The notes under the pieces: model-generated
The model's database searches: none
What the model was told of the DNA's origin: nothing
Seen by the model: the letters and a program-made list of their open reading frames with translations, nothing else
Part shown: in pieces, positions 1 through 6,799 of the stretch
How the letters are laid out: every line of letters starts with the position of its first letter
How positions within the stretch are numbered: the first letter of the stretch is position 1
NCBI GenBank assembly: GCA_028067895.1
Contig: JAPTUI010000204.1
Coordinates: forward strand, 1-10,063
Direction of reading: 5' to 3'
DNA from: Pseudomonadota bacterium
GTDB lineage: Bacteria; Pseudomonadota; Gammaproteobacteria; Steroidobacterales; Steroidobacteraceae
Length of the DNA: 10,063 bases
Translations under genes and position numbers: made by a program

Positions 1-146
1 ACAACCCCCGCACGCTTCTTTTTGCTGCCGGTCCGGGCCGCGCTCGCGCCTAGCTCCTGCGGATCGAATTGATTTAGAATGTTGCTTCTATTAGGAAGGC
101 GCGTTAGGCTTAACCCACCGTATCCGTCCAGCCGGGGTTCATCACC
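1..146. other. Upstream flank, no complete gene
   Basis: No complete gene lies here. A short open stretch on the plus strand runs from the window edge to a TAG at 51-53 (ends ...LLFAAGPGRARA) and could be the tail of an upstream gene, but 16 codons are too few to judge. I see no copy of the LacI-type operator found before three other genes in the window, and no clear -35/-10 pair. A weak G-rich stretch at about 134-137 is the only candidate ribosome binding site for the gene starting at 147. Confidence 0.5.
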
Positions 147-1277
147 ATGACCGGGGCGCCAGGTCCATTCTCGAAGACCGCCGGCCACTGCGCACGGCGC
201 ATAGCGGTGGAAGAGGGCTTCACGCTGCCGGAGGTTTGGACTGCGGCGCGGCGTGTGCTCGGCGATCGCGTGAGAGAGGAGCCGGGGGAAGCGTTTGTCT
301 TCGGGCTTACTGCGCCGGCACCGCGCTCGGGGACGGCCGGGCCGCCTCCTTGGCTGCAGGTCCTGATGGACCTTGATGAACGTCGCCTGGCGGACATGGA
401 TGTGTGCGGCATCGACATGCAGCTTCTGCTTCTCGCCTCCCCGGGGGTACAGATTTTCGAGGCTGGCGAGGCGCGGGAGTTGTCGATGCTGGCCAATGAT
501 CGCCTGGCCTCGGCCGTCGCGCGCCATGCCGACCGCCTCGCCGGTTTGGCGGTAATTCCTCCCCAGGACCCGTTGTTTGCAGCCGCCGAACTCGAACGAG
601 CGGTGCGCACCCTCGGTTTGCGTGGCGCGGTGATCAACTCCCACACTGGGGGCGAGTATCTCGATGGGGAGCGCTTCGAACCAATTTTGGACGCCGCCGA
701 GCGCCTCGAGGTGCCGATCTATATCCATCCGCGGGCACCGTCGCCCGCTATGGTCGGTCCCTACCTCGACCAGGGTCTGGTCGGGGCAATCTGGGGCTAC
801 GCGGTCGAAGTGGGCCTGCACGCATTGCGCTTAATCTTCAGCGGCACGCTCGATCGCCATCCCCGGCTGCGTTTGGTCATCGGTCACATGGGGGAGGGCA
901 TCCCCTTCTTTCTCGACCGGATCGACACCCATTACGGCTACGGCGCCGGATGGGGGCGCCGATCCCGCCCGCTGCGCCGCCGCCCGAGCGAGTACTTCCG
1001 GGAGCACTTTTGCGTCACGACGAGCGGCATGAATTGGGCCCCGGCGCTGCGCCTGGCAATTGACACGCTAGGCAGCGAGCGGGTGCTGTTCGCGGCCGAT
1101 TATCCGTTCGAGGACGCGAACGCAGCGGTCGAGCGTATCAGCGCGTTTCCCATGACGCACGTTGAGCGCACGGCGATCGAGGCCGACAACGCACGTCGCG
1201 TTTTCGGACTGCCCGTGGCCGCCGGTTCCGGCGCGCTCGGGTCCCCTCCCAAGAAAGGGGACCGGGCGCTCGGTTGA
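147..1277 (+). CDS. LigW-like amidohydrolase-superfamily decarboxylase (Amidohydro_2)
   Basis: Predicted cytoplasmic metal-dependent enzyme of the amidohydrolase superfamily (Amidohydro_2), in the branch with gamma-resorcylate and 5-carboxyvanillate decarboxylases, which remove CO2 from aromatic carboxylates. Visible landmarks: IAVEEGF (19-25) with likely metal ligand E22; ADMDVCGID (82-90); INSHTGGEYLD (163-173); YIHPR with H194; GHMGEGIP with H247; FAADYPFE with D318; NARRVFGL near residue 349. The family length is about 325-350, so 376 includes an N-terminal extension of about 18 residues and a basic, glycine-rich tail after residue 355. No ATG, GTG or TTG lies between 147 and the first conserved residues, so 147 is the only sensible start. 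The position that is His in gamma-resorcylate decarboxylase (EEHF) is Gly here; LigW has Ala (EEAF), and the rest also fits LigW better. It has no visible LacI-type operator of its own. Substrate is unproven; hydrolase activity is an alternative. Confidence 0.85.
   Translation: MTGAPGPFSKTAGHCARRIAVEEGFTLPEVWTAARRVLGDRVREEPGEAFVFGLTAPAPRSGTAGPPPWLQVLMDLDERRLADMDVCGIDMQLLLLASPGVQIFEAGEARELSMLANDRLASAVARHADRLAGLAVIPPQDPLFAAAELERAVRTLGLRGAVINSHTGGEYLDGERFEPILDAAERLEVPIYIHPRAPSPAMVGPYLDQGLVGAIWGYAVEVGLHALRLIFSGTLDRHPRLRLVIGHMGEGIPFFLDRIDTHYGYGAGWGRRSRPLRRRPSEYFREHFCVTTSGMNWAPALRLAIDTLGSERVLFAADYPFEDANAAVERISAFPMTHVERTAIEADNARRVFGLPVAAGSGALGSPPKKGDRALG
1240..1263. repeat. Inverted repeat at 3' end of the amidohydrolase gene
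   Basis: A perfect 7-bp stem (GGTCCCC at 1240-1246 with GGGGACC at 1257-1263) with a 10-nt loop sits inside the last codons of the amidohydrolase gene, 14 nt before its stop codon ends. There is no T tract after it, so it is not a canonical intrinsic terminator; it could stabilise the mRNA 3' end or weaken read-through. Confidence 0.4.
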
Positions 1278-1469
1278 GCGTGCCACGTTTGCGAGCGCAC
1301 GCGGTACGATCGGAAGCGGTGCATTGGCGTTGGCCGTCGCTCCCGGGCCCAGGGCGAGAATCGCAAGTTGAGGCGAGGGTACCGCGGAATCGGTCGGCAG
1401 CGCATGGTGACGGTTACCGCTCCAATGTGGGCTTCATGTCGTGAATTCCGCATCAATGATCCGACACCC

Positions 1470-1497
1470 TTGTCACTGTAATCGTTTGCAGTACAAT
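1470..1497 (+). promoter_or_regulatory. Predicted sigma70-type promoter of the M24 gene (P1)
   Basis: A -35 hexamer TTGTCA (1470-1475) and a -10 hexamer TACAAT (1492-1497) are separated by 16 nt. The spacer is entirely filled by a LacI-family operator. Expected transcription start is about 1504, giving a leader of about 180 nt before the ATG at 1684. The same arrangement recurs at 4390-4417 and 9476-9503, which strengthens the call. Confidence 0.7.
1476..1491 (+). promoter_or_regulatory. LacI-family operator in P1 spacer
   Basis: The 16-mer CTGTAATCGTTTGCAG is a pseudopalindrome centred on a CG step at 1483/1484; 6 of 8 half-site positions match. A central CpG is what LacI/PurR/CytR-type regulators intercalate with their hinge leucine. 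Bound repressor would cover the region between -35 and -10 and block RNA polymerase. The candidate regulator is the LacI-family protein encoded at 7842-8924. Confidence 0.75.
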
Positions 1498-1683
1498 AAC
1501 CCGGAGGGCGCTGTCGCGGCTGGATGATTCCGGGGACCACCGCGAGCTGCGCGCATGCCGTGCCAGGGCGCTTTGAATCTTGACCCCAGCCCGACGGGAA
1601 GCGCTCGATTGTCGGGTAGCCCCGCGCGAGCAGAACCTGCATCCGAAGCAAACCTGTATCGACCGCAGGAGTGAGGCTCAACA

Positions 1684-2862
1684 ATGCCAGCGACACATCG
1701 TCTGCCCTCGATCTCCACGGACGAACTGCGCCGGCGTGTGGAGCTGGTGCGGGCGAGACTGCGTACACTCAAGGCAGGCGCGCTCGTCGTATTCGGTAGC
1801 CACAATGATCTTGCTGGATATCTGCGCTGGCTGACCGATTGTTCGCTCTTTTATCGTCGCGTCGTCATCGTTCATAGCGAAGACCTGATGACCGTGGTGG
1901 AGCACGGATCCGCGGGCGAATACCGCAAACTGGATGGGCAACAGCCGGGCTATGTGGGAGTGGGCGAAGTGTACAATGTGGCGACATTTCCCTCGGTGCA
2001 TTTCACGCAGGATTATGAGGCGAAAATCGTCGCCAAGGTGCTGCGCAGGCAGGGGTATCGGCGGATCGCAGTGATCAACGGCGCCGGCATGCCGTCGGGT
2101 TTTTTCAACACTCTCGATCAGGGCGGGACAATCGAGGTAATCGACGATAGCGAGTACTTCGACGGCGCCAGGGCCCTCAAGAGCGCGGAGGAGCAGACGC
2201 GCATTCGTGCGGCGGCGCACCTTCAGGACGAAGTCTTTGCCGCACTGATATCACAGATCAAAGTCGGTATGCGCGACCTCGATGTCTCGGCCCTTGCGGA
2301 ATACGAGGCCAGGCGACGAGGCGGTCATTTCGGAATCGTTCTTACGGGCTCGGCGCCGCAGGGAACCCCTGCATTCATCCGTGGCGATGAAAATCAGGGA
2401 CGACGCATCCAGGTGGGAGATGCCTTGTCTGTTCTGATAGAAAACGGAAGTCCCGACGGCTATTTTGTCGAGCTGTCGCGTACGATCGTCCTGGGCTGCG
2501 CGTGGCCTGAATTGCGCGAATCACTTGACGAAGCGCGTCGTCTGCAGGAATTTCTCATTGGACTCATGCACGATGGTGCGTCGTGCAGGGGGATCGATCG
2601 TCGTTACCGCAACTATGCCGCTGCCGAAGGGGTCGCCGTGGACCGACGCCTTTACGCTCATGGACAGGGTTATGATCTTGTGGAGCGTCCTCTCATCCGG
2701 GAGGACGAGCCGATGACCCTTGCATGCGGTATGTGTCTCGCCGTGCATCCGCCGGCGCTCGTCGGCAATTCCTTCGCCTCGCTTTGTGACAACGTGCTGG
2801 TGACCTCCGGAAGGCCGGAGCCGTTGCACCGCACGGAAAAGCGCATTTTCGAATTAGGGTGA
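1684..2862 (+). CDS. Creatinase/Xaa-Pro peptidase-fold (M24) protein with degenerate metal site
   Basis: Two-domain protein of the creatinase/prolidase superfamily: an N-terminal creatinase-N-like domain (about 12-160) and a C-terminal pita-bread M24 domain (about 170-390). Length 392 fits the family. The M24 core is recognisable at GDALSVLIENGSPDGYFVELSRT (from residue 246), HGQGYDLVERP (326-336), ACGMCLAVHPP (347-357) and CDNVLVT (368-374). Compared with E. coli aminopeptidase P, only the ligand His is kept (H326). The second Asp is E263, the first Asp is Ile or shifted to E253, the first Glu is H355, the last Glu is C368, and the second catalytic His is V333. This pattern resembles non-peptidase members such as creatinase, so a metal-independent or unusual C-N or C-X hydrolase or lyase is more likely than a peptidase. 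Start: AGGAG at 1667-1671 and GAGG at 1673-1676 precede ATG 1684. Controlled by P1; substrate unknown. Confidence 0.85.
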   Translation: MPATHRLPSISTDELRRRVELVRARLRTLKAGALVVFGSHNDLAGYLRWLTDCSLFYRRVVIVHSEDLMTVVEHGSAGEYRKLDGQQPGYVGVGEVYNVATFPSVHFTQDYEAKIVAKVLRRQGYRRIAVINGAGMPSGFFNTLDQGGTIEVIDDSEYFDGARALKSAEEQTRIRAAAHLQDEVFAALISQIKVGMRDLDVSALAEYEARRRGGHFGIVLTGSAPQGTPAFIRGDENQGRRIQVGDALSVLIENGSPDGYFVELSRTIVLGCAWPELRESLDEARRLQEFLIGLMHDGASCRGIDRRYRNYAAAEGVAVDRRLYAHGQGYDLVERPLIREDEPMTLACGMCLAVHPPALVGNSFASLCDNVLVTSGRPEPLHRTEKRIFELG

Positions 2863-3148
2863 GGCGGGCATGAGGACCATCGGGAGAGGGCACGGGGACC
2901 GCAGACGGCGGGATTCCCCGGCGACCCCGACGCCTTTGCGCGAAGCGATCCCCGCCACGGTCTGCCGCCTTCTGGTGCCGGATAGAGCGGGACACCGCGG
3001 TAACTGCCATGATTCTATTCAACCGGGTGCCATGTGTCCAAGGCGGGAGATGACGGGGCGGTTGTCTCGATGCTCCTTAAGGCCTGGGCCCGTCATGACC
3101 GAGCTCGACGGAGGAATCGGGCGCCACAGATGATGGAGGAGCTGAATC
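2863..3148. other. Spacer between M24 and dehydrogenase genes
   Basis: This 286-nt gap holds no promoter or operator of the type seen elsewhere in the window. An 87-codon open stretch at 2870-3133 is Arg/Pro/Gly-rich, has no recognisable domain and no start signal of quality, and I do not call it a gene. A strong ribosome binding site for the next gene lies at 3135-3140. Co-transcription of the flanking genes from P1 is plausible but not proven, given the gap size. Confidence 0.45.
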
Positions 3149-4093
3149 ATGATCCGTGCGATGGTGCTGCTCCCTCCCGATGAGGCGATGACCCGCGATC
3201 TCGTCGGCGAGCTCTCCGGATTCGACGGCATCGAGTTGACGACGGCGCACGATGCCGGTGCGGCGCTGCGCGACATCCCCGACGTCGAAGTGCTCTTTGC
3301 CTTTTTCGCCGAACGTAGGCTGCTTGAAGCGGCACGATCGCTGCGCTGGATACAGGCCCTGATATCCGGGACCGACAGGATCGAGCTCGATGAGGTCGCG
3401 GCGCGGCGTATCGTGCTCACCAATGCGCGTGGCTTTCACGGGACGCCCGTCTCCGAGGCCGTGATCGCGATGATGCTGGCGCTGGGTCGCGATTTTGCGC
3501 GGGTCCTCAGGAATCAGGCGGCGCGCGAATGGCGGCCCTGGAACGTGCGGCTCCTGGCCGGCTCGACGGTGGTGATTGTCGGGGTGGGGAGCATCGCCGA
3601 GGCGCTTGGTCCGAAATGCAAGGCGCTCGGGATGCGGGTCGAAGGGATCAGCCGTACCGTTCGCGACGTCACGGGATTTGACCGCGTTCGCCGGCGCGAG
3701 AATCTTCGAGAGACGGTGGCTGAGGCCGACTTCATCGTGCTACTCGCGCCGGCGGATGACAGCACACGGGGAATCATCGGCCGAGAGATTATCGCCGCAA
3801 TGAAGCCTACGTCATTTTTGATCAATGTTGCCCGGGGAAGCCTCGTGGATGATGACGCGCTCATCGACGCGCTGTGTCGCGGGCGAATCGCTGGCGCAGC
3901 CCTGGATGCGGTGACCGATGAGCCCCTGGGCCCGGATCACCGGTATTGGCATGTTCCACGGCTCATCCTGACACCCCATATGGCGGGTCGCCACGAGGGC
4001 TCCATCCGCGAGCTCTTTCCGCTGCTTCGGACCAATTGGTGCCATTATCGGGCCGGCGAGTTACAGCAAATGGCCAACCGGGTGAGCAGGTGA
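3149..4093 (+). CDS. D-isomer-specific 2-hydroxyacid dehydrogenase
   Basis: NAD(P)-dependent oxidoreductase that interconverts a 2-oxo acid and its D-2-hydroxy acid in the cytoplasm. Length 314 is normal. An N-terminal substrate domain (1-95) contains WIQALISGTDRI and leads to TNARGFHGTPVSEAVIAMML (91-110), then a Rossmann domain (about 98-280): VVIVGVGSIA (141-150) is the dinucleotide motif with Ala in place of the last Gly; INVARGSLVD holds the catalytic Arg R229; DEPLG holds E258; LTPHMAG holds the catalytic His H277. The complete Arg/Glu/His triad predicts an active enzyme. GISRT (167-171) places R169 where glyoxylate/hydroxypyruvate reductase-type members bind the NADP phosphate, so NADP(H) preference is likely. 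Start is well supported by GGAGGA at 3135-3140, 8 nt before ATG 3149. It follows the M24 gene in the same direction and probably acts on a product of the same pathway; the exact substrate cannot be read from sequence. Confidence 0.9.
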   Translation: MIRAMVLLPPDEAMTRDLVGELSGFDGIELTTAHDAGAALRDIPDVEVLFAFFAERRLLEAARSLRWIQALISGTDRIELDEVAARRIVLTNARGFHGTPVSEAVIAMMLALGRDFARVLRNQAAREWRPWNVRLLAGSTVVIVGVGSIAEALGPKCKALGMRVEGISRTVRDVTGFDRVRRRENLRETVAEADFIVLLAPADDSTRGIIGREIIAAMKPTSFLINVARGSLVDDDALIDALCRGRIAGAALDAVTDEPLGPDHRYWHVPRLILTPHMAGRHEGSIRELFPLLRTNWCHYRAGELQQMANRVSR

Positions 4094-4319
4094 GATAGTC
4101 GCCCGATGATCAATTCTCGGTCCCTCCGCGCCAGTTACAGGCAGGGTTCTCGGGCTCAAGCCAACGGTCGCGCCGAAAGACGAGAGGATGGTGGGTCCAC
4201 CGCCGCGGCAACTCCCACCGGAAGCCGACGGATGCCGCAGCCAGGATGCGTCTCGCGAACCTCGGCATGTCCCGAAACGCCCGTCGAGACGACTCTTGAA
4301 AAAAAACACAGATGAGACA

Positions 4320-4343
4320 GCGATCTCCGGATGAGGAGATCGC
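4320..4343. repeat. Perfect 9-bp hairpin upstream of receptor promoter
   Basis: GCGATCTCC (4320-4328) and GGAGATCGC (4335-4343) form a perfect 9-bp stem with a 6-nt loop GGATGA. No T tract follows on the plus strand; an A8 run lies 13 nt before it, giving T8 on the minus strand but too far for a classic terminator. It sits 46 nt before the -35 of the receptor promoter. It may be a factor-assisted or weak terminator insulating the upstream genes, or a second protein-binding site. Confidence 0.45.
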
Positions 4344-4389
4344 AACGAGCCATTGCGGCCCAACCCGACCGCCGCGGTCTGTTTGGTAC

Positions 4390-4417
4390 TTGCAAATGTA
4401 AACGATTGCACTAAAAT
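4390..4417 (+). promoter_or_regulatory. Predicted sigma70-type promoter of the receptor operon (P2)
   Basis: A -35 hexamer TTGCAA (4390-4395) and a -10 hexamer TAAAAT (4412-4417) are 16 nt apart and flank a LacI-family operator. Transcription should start near 4424, leaving a leader of about 50 nt before the ATG at 4474, much shorter than at the other two modules. Confidence 0.75.
4396..4411 (+). promoter_or_regulatory. LacI-family operator in P2 spacer
   Basis: The 16-mer ATGTAAACGATTGCAC has the TGTAAWC/GWTTGCA half-sites around a CG step at 4403/4404. As at the other two sites, TGTAA faces the -35 and TTGCA faces the -10. It fills the promoter spacer exactly, so binding should repress the TonB-dependent receptor and the propeller gene behind it. 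Confidence 0.8.
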
Positions 4418-4473
4418 GCTCACAAGTCGAATGGCAGGCCGGGCGTAACCGGCGCGCAAATGAGGGGAAAAGC

Positions 4474-6783
4474 ATGTCGCATCGCGTTTTCGCAAAACCG
4501 CCGGGGGTTCAATTCCGCCCTTGCTCATGTCCGCACAGCCTGCCTTCGTCCGCAAACACGCGGGATATTCTCCGCCGCGCAGCACGCGACACCCTGCGGC
4601 TCGCAACGCCGCTCGCTCTAGGCCTGCTGGCTCCGTGTGTGGGCCGGGCGGGTCCCGCATCCATCCCGACAACGTTGAGAGAGGTCATCGTGACCGCCGA
4701 GCGGGTGCGGACGAACGAGCAGAAAACGCCAATCTCGATGCAAGTTCTCTCGCAGACACAGCTGTTGACCAAGGGCGTCGTTGACATTCAGAGCCTCGCC
4801 GACAGCAATTCCAGCCTCAGCTTCGACTCCGGCAACGGTGCCGGGTTCATCGTCATGCGCGGCATATCGGGCGGACAGGGATTCGGCGGAGCCGGGTTGA
4901 TTGCACCGTCGGTCCCCGTCTCCTTCGACGGATTTTATTACAACACAAACATGATCTTCAACGACGCCATCTACGACGTCAAACGCATCGAGATCCTCCG
5001 CGGCCCACAGGGCACGCTGTTCGGACGCAATTCGACCGGTGGCCTGATCCACGTGATCACGAATAATCCGGGTAGGAAATTCGGCGGCTATGGAGAGCTG
5101 ACTTTCGGCAATTACAACCGCATAGACTCCCAGGGGGCGGTCAACGTACCGCTAAGCCGCAAGTTGCAAGTCCGTTTTGCTTTCTTTTCCGCACAGCACT
5201 CTGGCTACCACACCCTAGCTGCCGGCTACGGTCAGGCTGACGATCGGGACGCGAAATCCGGGCGGATAAAAGTGGCGTACGAGCCGACCCGACATCTCAA
5301 GATTTTCGCCAGCTTTCAGATGACCCACGTGGGCGGGGCGGGCACGACGGACAACATCATCGATTTGCCGGCCAACGCCCAACTGTTTCCGACCCATGTA
5401 GCCATTCCTCTGGCGAAAATGGACACACGAATTTATAATCTCGGTTTGGCGAACGCGGTGAGGATCACCGACAAGCTGACGCAGTGGCGAGTCGTTTATG
5501 ACAATCTGCCGTGGGGAATGACTCTGACGTATCTGGGCGGCTACGACCACATGAATTATTTCCACTCCGGGCCGGTCGTGGGGCTCGATGCGGCGTCTGC
5601 GTTCGGGATTCCACCGACGATCCAGCTGGTGTCTTCCTTGAACCCGGTCACCCAGGACGATGAGATCCGGCTGGCTTCCGCGCAAAATCAGCGGATCAGC
5701 TGGCAGGGCGGCCTGTTCTATTGGCGAGCGGACATCGGCTGCAATTGCTCGAGCTTCGGTGATGCCGGACAGCCGACGTCACCACCCTTCGTAGAGTTCC
5801 TGTACAACGACTCGCAGAGATCAATGGCGGGTTACGGTCAGGCCGACTGGCATATGGGCGCGAGCACATTCAGCGCGGGCCTGCGGTACACCAACGACCA
5901 CATTGCGCGGACTGATCTGACCTCTCCGGGGGACGGCATTTTCCCGGCGCGAAACGCGATTTCGGACAACGAGTGGACGTGGCATCTGGGCGAGAGCTGG
6001 AACATTAGCCACCATCACATGGTTTACGCGACATTCAATACCGGCTACTCGACGGGCGGCTTCAATTTGGAAGTCCCGTGCAATTGCACCGGCGGACCTC
6101 CGTTGCCGACGAAGATAGCTCCTTTTTCGCCGGAGTTCGTGCGGACATACGAGCTCGGTAGCAAAAATAAGTTCTTCCACGACCATGTGCTGCTCAATCT
6201 CGACGGGTTTTATTCGCGTTTCGCGGACCAGCAGGTGCAGGCGTCGAGTCAGGGGGGGGTGTTTACCCTGAACGCGAAACAGTCCAATATCTATGGGGTG
6301 GAGACGCAGTTCGCCGCGATCGGCACCATTGGGCGCTTTGATCTGAACGCCACGTGGCTGCATGCCAGGTATGACAGGCAGTTTCTGTCGAACGCTCTTG
6401 ACCAAACCTACAACATTGGCGGTAATCAACTGATCCAGTCGCCGAACTTGTCGCTCACGGCGAGCTTTCAGCACACTTTTCCGGTCGCTCGCGGGACGCT
6501 CACGCAGCGGGTCGACACGAAATTCCAGACCGGGGAGTATTTCGACTTCTTCAATGTGCCGGACAGCTATCAACCGGCCCATGATATCACCAATGTGCAT
6601 TTGATCTATGCGCCGAATCTCGGCCGATGGAGTGTTGATCTCTGGGTTCGGAACGTGCAGAACACCATTGCGATATCGGATGAGAGTGAGAGCTTTTCGC
6701 CGCCCCTCAGCCAACCGGGTACCTATAACGTCGGATTTCAGCCGCCCCGGACTTTTGGGGTGACGGTCCTCGATCGGTTCTGA
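4474..6783 (+). CDS. TonB-dependent outer-membrane receptor
   Basis: Outer-membrane active transporter that imports a ligand with TonB/ExbBD energy. The 769 residues show an export signal with an unusually long basic N-region (1-40, RR at 34-35) and a hydrophobic core at about 43-55, cleavage probably near residue 60; a TonB box EVIVTAE (70-76); a plug domain (about 80-200) with VKRIEILRGPQGTLFGRNSTGG (169-190); and a long beta-barrel ending in a terminal Phe (TVLDRF), the usual outer-membrane insertion signal. Barrel strand pairs such as GLFYW and GYGQADW, and the STGGFN...YELGSKNKF block, fit the large proteobacterial family annotated as iron-complex-type receptors, but many such proteins carry plant aromatics or glycans. 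Two Cys-Asn-Cys motifs (C423/C425 and C536/C538) fall in probable external loops. GAGGGG at 4463-4467 precedes ATG 4474. Repressible promoter P2 suggests an induced nutrient uptake role, not iron control. Confidence 0.95.
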   Translation: MSHRVFAKPPGVQFRPCSCPHSLPSSANTRDILRRAARDTLRLATPLALGLLAPCVGRAGPASIPTTLREVIVTAERVRTNEQKTPISMQVLSQTQLLTKGVVDIQSLADSNSSLSFDSGNGAGFIVMRGISGGQGFGGAGLIAPSVPVSFDGFYYNTNMIFNDAIYDVKRIEILRGPQGTLFGRNSTGGLIHVITNNPGRKFGGYGELTFGNYNRIDSQGAVNVPLSRKLQVRFAFFSAQHSGYHTLAAGYGQADDRDAKSGRIKVAYEPTRHLKIFASFQMTHVGGAGTTDNIIDLPANAQLFPTHVAIPLAKMDTRIYNLGLANAVRITDKLTQWRVVYDNLPWGMTLTYLGGYDHMNYFHSGPVVGLDAASAFGIPPTIQLVSSLNPVTQDDEIRLASAQNQRISWQGGLFYWRADIGCNCSSFGDAGQPTSPPFVEFLYNDSQRSMAGYGQADWHMGASTFSAGLRYTNDHIARTDLTSPGDGIFPARNAISDNEWTWHLGESWNISHHHMVYATFNTGYSTGGFNLEVPCNCTGGPPLPTKIAPFSPEFVRTYELGSKNKFFHDHVLLNLDGFYSRFADQQVQASSQGGVFTLNAKQSNIYGVETQFAAIGTIGRFDLNATWLHARYDRQFLSNALDQTYNIGGNQLIQSPNLSLTASFQHTFPVARGTLTQRVDTKFQTGEYFDFFNVPDSYQPAHDITNVHLIYAPNLGRWSVDLWVRNVQNTIAISDESESFSPPLSQPGTYNVGFQPPRTFGVTVLDRF

Positions 6784-6799
6784 GCGAGGCGCTAACGCA

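Larger units (their letters stand above)
1278..1683. other. Intergenic region with promoter, operator and long leader
   Basis: This 406-nt stretch has no supported gene. It holds a promoter/operator module at 1470-1497 and then a leader of about 180 nt up to the M24 gene start. The first part (1278-1469) shows no recognisable feature. The separation of the amidohydrolase gene from the M24 gene by a dedicated promoter suggests that they belong to different transcription units, although read-through is possible. Confidence 0.6.
4094..4473. other. Intergenic region with hairpin and receptor promoter
   Basis: This 380-nt stretch contains an A8 run (4299-4306), a perfect hairpin (4320-4343) and a promoter/operator module (4390-4417). 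Short open stretches here (for example 4106-4315) have compositions and sequences that match nothing recognisable and are not called. There is no clear terminator with a T tract after the dehydrogenase gene on the plus strand. Confidence 0.55.

Noticed and set aside
1..53. Possible C-terminus of an upstream gene ending at the TAG at 51-53
   Set aside because: Only 16 codons are visible, with no recognisable motif, so it cannot be supported as a gene.
2870..3133. 87-codon plus-strand open frame between the M24 and dehydrogenase genes
   Set aside because: Arg/Pro/Gly-rich translation, no domain, no good ribosome binding site.
4106..4315. 69-codon plus-strand open frame after the dehydrogenase gene
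   Set aside because: No domain and a composition expected from non-coding GC-rich DNA.
6079..6088. TGCAATTGCA perfect palindrome in the receptor gene (with a near copy at 5740-5748) as an operator
   Set aside because: It lacks the central four bases of the TGTAAWCGWTTGCA sites, and the repeat is explained by the two Cys-Asn-Cys codon triplets.
5821..6714. Long minus-strand open frame (297 codons) inside the receptor gene
   Set aside because: It is antisense to a well-supported TonB-dependent receptor, and its Arg-rich translation has no recognisable domain; GC-rich codon use opens this frame.
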